In this document: piece after piece, positions 62,501-64,000 of the stretch
Position numbering within the stretch: position 1 is the first letter of the stretch
How the letters are laid out: each line of letters starts with the position of its first letter
Assembly: GCA_003435055.1 (NCBI GenBank)
Contig: QUMM01000006.1
Location: forward strand, 74,839-138,838
From: Lachnospiraceae bacterium OF09-6
GTDB lineage: Bacteria > Bacillota > Clostridia > Lachnospirales > Lachnospiraceae
Length of the DNA: 64,000 nucleotides
Direction of reading: 5' to 3'
Translations under genes and position numbers: made by a program
Notes under the pieces: generated by a model
The model's database searches: none
What the model was told of the DNA's origin: nothing
The model's input: the letters and a program-made list of their open reading frames with translations, nothing else

Positions 62501-63342
62501 TTCCAGTTTTTCTTTTCTTTCTGGCAATACTCCTTCATTTGTTGATTAACCACACCACACATTTCATTGTAATGTTCAATTGCCTTCTGCGTCATCAACA
62601 TCATATAATAATCTGCTGTGAAAATATGTGATAATTTCCATTCCATAAAATAGTGTTCGTTTTTTCTCTCTATGATACTGATCTGGCTTTCCGCACTTTT
62701 CTGAATGTTTTGAAATGCCACCATATTCTCCAGAAAGATCTCTGCATTTTCATGTACTACTCGATAACCAATGGCTGTGGCAATTGCTTCTTTCGTGAAA
62801 ACATTTTTTCTGTTTAAGAAAAAATCATTAAACGAAGAGGTAAAACGATGGAACAAGGCCACGGTTTTCAACTTCTTTTCTTTTTCTTCTTCACTGTATT
62901 CCTCGTTGCAGCGAATAAAATCTGGCAGAATTCCAGAAATCATTTTTTCTTTAAACATTTCTGAAAACACTGCATCATCCGATAAGTATTGATAAATCTC
63001 CTTACGTTTCTTTTCCTGGATCTTTTCCAAACGTTTTTTTGCATCATCCGTCTGATTCTTCTTCACTTCTGTCAACGCTTCAAACAGCTCATTCCAGTCA
63101 ATATCATGAACATCTCTTAAATGCATCTCAATATAATTCCGATAGTAATCATCCATGATTCCCTTCAATTCTTCTCGTTTTTGTGCCCTCAGCGAGTCTT
63201 CCTCCAAAATCCCATATTCCTGTATATGTTTCAAAGTACTTCCAACAGGGATCAAACTGTTACGAAGTGTTTTGCTCAGACTATTCAATCCAATAAATTC
63301 TTCGTATCGTCCATATATATTTTCGTCTCTTTTATTTTCCAT
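59518..63342 (-). CDS. cas12a: CRISPR-associated endonuclease Cas12a (Cpf1), type V-A effector
   Basis: This 1274-residue protein covers the full family length. It opens with FIGLNSLSKTLRNSLIPVGS and contains the PAM-region FGTPTLANGWSKSKEYDYNA. The RuvC triad is D878 (IGIDRGERNLIY), E963 (IIAMEDLNYGF) and D1224 (DADANGAYCIALKGL), and the Nuc arginine is R1177 (FTVQLRNSK). H765 and K839 lie where Cas12a processes its own pre-crRNA. ATG 63342 is chosen because GGGGGA lies eight bases upstream; a 38-codon longer frame has no site. Cas12a cuts DNA next to T-rich PAMs. The handle sequence in the local repeats fits this enzyme. All motifs are intact, so interference should work even if adaptation does not. 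Confidence 0.96.
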   Translation of the reverse strand: MENKRDENIYGRYEEFIGLNSLSKTLRNSLIPVGSTLKHIQEYGILEEDSLRAQKREELKGIMDDYYRNYIEMHLRDVHDIDWNELFEALTEVKKNQTDDAKKRLEKIQEKKRKEIYQYLSDDAVFSEMFKEKMISGILPDFIRCNEEYSEEEKEKKLKTVALFHRFTSSFNDFFLNRKNVFTKEAIATAIGYRVVHENAEIFLENMVAFQNIQKSAESQISIIERKNEHYFMEWKLSHIFTADYYMMLMTQKAIEHYNEMCGVVNQQMKEYCQKEKKNWNLYRMKRLHKQILSNASTSFKIPEKYENDAEVYESVNSFLQNVMEKTVMERIAVLKNSTDNFDLSKIYITAPYYEKISNYLCGSWNTITDCLTHYYEQQIAGKGARKDQKVKAAVKADKWKSLSEIEQLLKEYARAEEVKRKPEEYIAEIENIVSLKEVHFLEYHPEVNLIENEKYAIEIKDVLDNYMELFHWMKWFYIEEAVEKEVNFYGELDDLYEEIKDIVPLYNKVRNYVTQKPYSDTKIKLNFGTPTLANGWSKSKEYDYNAILLQKDGKYYMGIFNPIQKPEKEIIEGHSQPLEGNEYKKMVYYYLPSANKMLPKVLLSKKGMEIYQPSEYIINGYKERRHIKSEEKFDLQFCHDLIDYFKSGIERNPDWKVFGFNFSDTDTYQDISGFYREVEDQGYKIDWTYIKEADIDRLNEEGKLYLFQIYNKDFSEKSTGRENLHTMYLKNLFSEENVKEQVLKLNGEAEIFFRKSSVKKPIIHKKGTMLVNRTYMEEVNGNSVRRNIPEKEYQEIYNYKNHRLKGELSTEAKKYLEKAVCHETKKDIVKDYRYSVDKFFIHLPITINYRASGKEMLNSVAQRYIAHQNDMHVIGIDRGERNLIYVSVINMQGEIKEQKSFNIINEFNYKEKLKEREQSRGAARRNWKEIGQIKDLKEGYLSGVIHEIARMMIEYHAIIAMEDLNYGFKRGRFKVERQVYQKFENMLIQKLNYLVFKDRSADEDGGVLRGYQLAYIPDSVKKLGRQCGMIFYVPAAFTSKIDPTTGFVDIFNHKAYTTDQAKREFILSFDEICYDVERQLFRFTFDYANFATHNVTLARNNWTIYTNGTRTQKEFVNRRVRDKEDYNPKDKMVELLESEEIEFKSGQNLLPALKKVSNAKVFEELQKIVRFTVQLRNSKSEENDVDYDHVISPVLNEEGKFFDSSKYKNKEEKKESLLPVDADANGAYCIALKGLYIMQAIQKNWSEEKALSPDVLRLNNNDWFDYIQNKRYR

Positions 63343-63402
63343 GATATAATCCCCCAATATTTTTCCAACCCAAACATTTGTTATGATCTTTTCTATATTT
63401 TC

Positions 63403-63431
63403 AGTGTATCTTATTTTGTCACTTTTTACAA
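63403..63431 (-). promoter_or_regulatory. Possible cas12a promoter
   Basis: TTGTAA at 63426-63431 and TACACT at 63403-63408 are 17 bases apart on the minus strand, about 60 bases before the cas12a start. Both boxes deviate from consensus. Confidence 0.35.
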
Positions 63432-63472
63432 TGTTTTTATGTATATTTGTTACCAAATATATTCATCACTAT

Positions 63473-63502
63473 AAAAACAGCACCTATTAGGCGCTGTTTT
63501 TA
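63473..63502. terminator. Bidirectional terminator between the CRISPR array region and cas12a
   Basis: AAAAACAGCACC pairs with GGCGCTGTTTTT across TATTA, with T tracts on both strands. It would end transcripts coming from the CRISPR array side, so cas12a needs its own promoter. Confidence 0.75.
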
Positions 63503-63588
63503 TTGCAATTACATTCTTTAACGCTATACTGCGCATATGATTCCCACTCTTTTTGAAAATCGAACAGCGATATAGGGTCCAATCTCAT
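63487..63588 (-). other. Short reading frame ending in the terminator, possible gene remnant
   Basis: A minus-strand frame reads MRLDPISLFDFQKEWESYAQ then YSVKECNCNKNSA and stops inside the terminator stem. It can be extended upstream by about 24 codons to an in-frame TGA but has no clear ribosome binding site. Its position just before a terminator suggests the 3' end of an older gene whose body is now the tandem repeat. Confidence 0.35.
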
Positions 63589-63593
63589 TTTCC

Positions 63594-63786
63594 GCTGTTC
63601 ATCATACTGTTTTTTCTCTGCTTTCGACAGCGGATTTCCTTTCAAGTTTGTTTCTCGCTGTCACGCACCTCTTTTTCCCCGGATTATAACCGCGGATTTC
63701 GCATTTTCCCTCTTCCCGCTGTCACGCACCGCTTTTTTCCAGCTTTCAGCAGCGGATTTTACATCAACTCTTATTCTCGATGTCAC
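63594..63786. repeat. Degenerate tandem repeat of about 61 bases, three to three and a half units
   Basis: GCGGATTT occurs at 63630, 63692 and 63752, and GCTGTCACGCACC or its variants at 63657, 63718 and 63779, with a related GCTGTTC at 63594. The period is 60-63 bases. Each unit has a better conserved part of about 43 bases and a variable part of about 18. It lies between the cas12a terminator and the CRISPR array and is not related to the Cas12a repeat. Confidence 0.7.
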
Positions 63787-63867
63787 TTTCTGGCACTTGC
63801 CAGATCTATGATCTACTTTTATTTAAAACTTGCCAGACCTCTCGATGCGGCTCTAAACAAATATACA

Positions 63868-64000
63868 ATCTACAATAGTAGAAATTCTTTTATATTACTT
63901 AACGTCTGAAAGTCTTTCTCTGCCTGATTCTATCTACAATAGTAGAAATTCTTTTTATATTACTTAACCTAAAAGTGAATGGCAATCAGATATGTCATCT
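63868..64000 (-). CRISPR. Type V-A CRISPR array (continues beyond the right edge)
   Basis: Repeats lie at 63868-63903 (36 bases) and 63932-63968 (37 bases, one extra T), and ATCT at 63997-64000 is probably the start of a third. Spacers are 63904-63931 and 63969-63996, both 28 bases. On the minus strand each repeat ends in the Cas12a handle AATTTCTACTATTGTAGAT, so crRNAs are transcribed right to left and the repeat at 63868 is the trailer end. The leader must lie outside the window. The sequence after the last repeat carries AAACAAAT, as does that beside the solitary repeat at 58057. Confidence 0.95.

Noticed and set aside
63343..63456. 38-residue N-terminal extension of Cas12a
   Set aside because: It covers the predicted promoter, has no ribosome binding site, and family members begin close to the FIGLNSLSKTLR segment; ATG 63342 has GGGGGA upstream.
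63594..63786. Second CRISPR array of another type
   Set aside because: The unit has a conserved part that is too long and too degenerate, the variable part is only 18 bases, and no cas genes other than type V-A are present. Kept as a tandem repeat.
63553..63909. Plus-strand 118-codon frame across the tandem repeat and first CRISPR repeat
   Set aside because: It reads through a CRISPR repeat and the 61-base repeats and has no ribosome binding site; it is not a credible gene.

Overview
The window looks like chromosomal DNA from a low-to-moderate G+C gut clostridium of the Lachnospiraceae (Blautia/Ruminococcus-like). This is an inference from gene content, AGGAGG-type ribosome binding sites, the gdpP-rplI-dnaB order, an NPYLPS-type GH43 remnant, CD1871A- and TlpA-type proteins, and a Lachnospiraceae-style type V-A CRISPR locus. 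No rRNA or tRNA gene was recognised.

Layout. (1) 1-6.5 kb: a minus-strand peptide/nickel/metallophore-type ABC importer operon (two permeases, two ATPases of which one is frameshifted, a binding protein), followed by an AraC regulator and the start of an ABC transporter that runs off the left edge. (2) 6.6-10.6 kb: a gene graveyard around an apparently intact hipBA pair. It holds remnants of a LytTR/GHKL two-component system, a GH43::MarR chimera and a MATE::phage-type DNA polymerase chimera. (3) 10.7-14.4 kb: a cytidylate-kinase-like protein, a MATE exporter behind a leader with two tandem terminator-like hairpins, a CarD-like regulator and a small protein with duplicated promoters. (4) 14.4-16.7 kb: a TlpA thioredoxin, a CD1871A-like peptide and a NapH-type ferredoxin membrane protein. 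(5) 16.9-26.5 kb: rpoN, then a catabolic operon (diaminopropionate ammonia-lyase, YgeY-type M20 hydrolase, Na+ symporter, D-aminoacylase, RidA). The operon has a -24/-12 promoter and three palindromic upstream sites, with its sigma-54 activator gene next door. (6) 26.7-36.6 kb: a ClC channel and a LacI-controlled maltodextrin operon. (7) 36.7-43.2 kb: a SipW signal-peptidase cluster with four TasA/camelysin-like proteins and a large surface protein. (8) 43.3-57.7 kb: DUF885 protein, gdpP-rplI-dnaB, two XRE regulators, DUF362, a YihS-like isomerase, AlkD, MYG1, ribokinase and an Rpn-family nuclease. (9) 57.9-64 kb: a type V-A CRISPR-Cas locus.

The most unusual object is the adaptation part of the CRISPR locus. 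cas12a looks complete with all RuvC/Nuc residues, and cas2 is intact. Between them, the N-terminal ~75 codons of cas4 run straight into cas1 lacking its N-terminal domain, so a deletion has fused the two genes; a one-base frameshift also lies in the cas4 part. A live array (repeat period 64-65) sits upstream of cas12a, and a solitary repeat remains downstream of cas2 where the array would normally be.

Caution: six otherwise well-preserved genes (nikD-like, D-aminoacylase, a TasA-like protein, DUF885, an Hsp90-like small protein, the cas4 part) each carry exactly one apparent single-base loss, each explainable as shortening of a short homopolymer. Assembly or sequencing error is a serious alternative to real pseudogenes for these. 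The deletions and chimeras cannot be explained that way.
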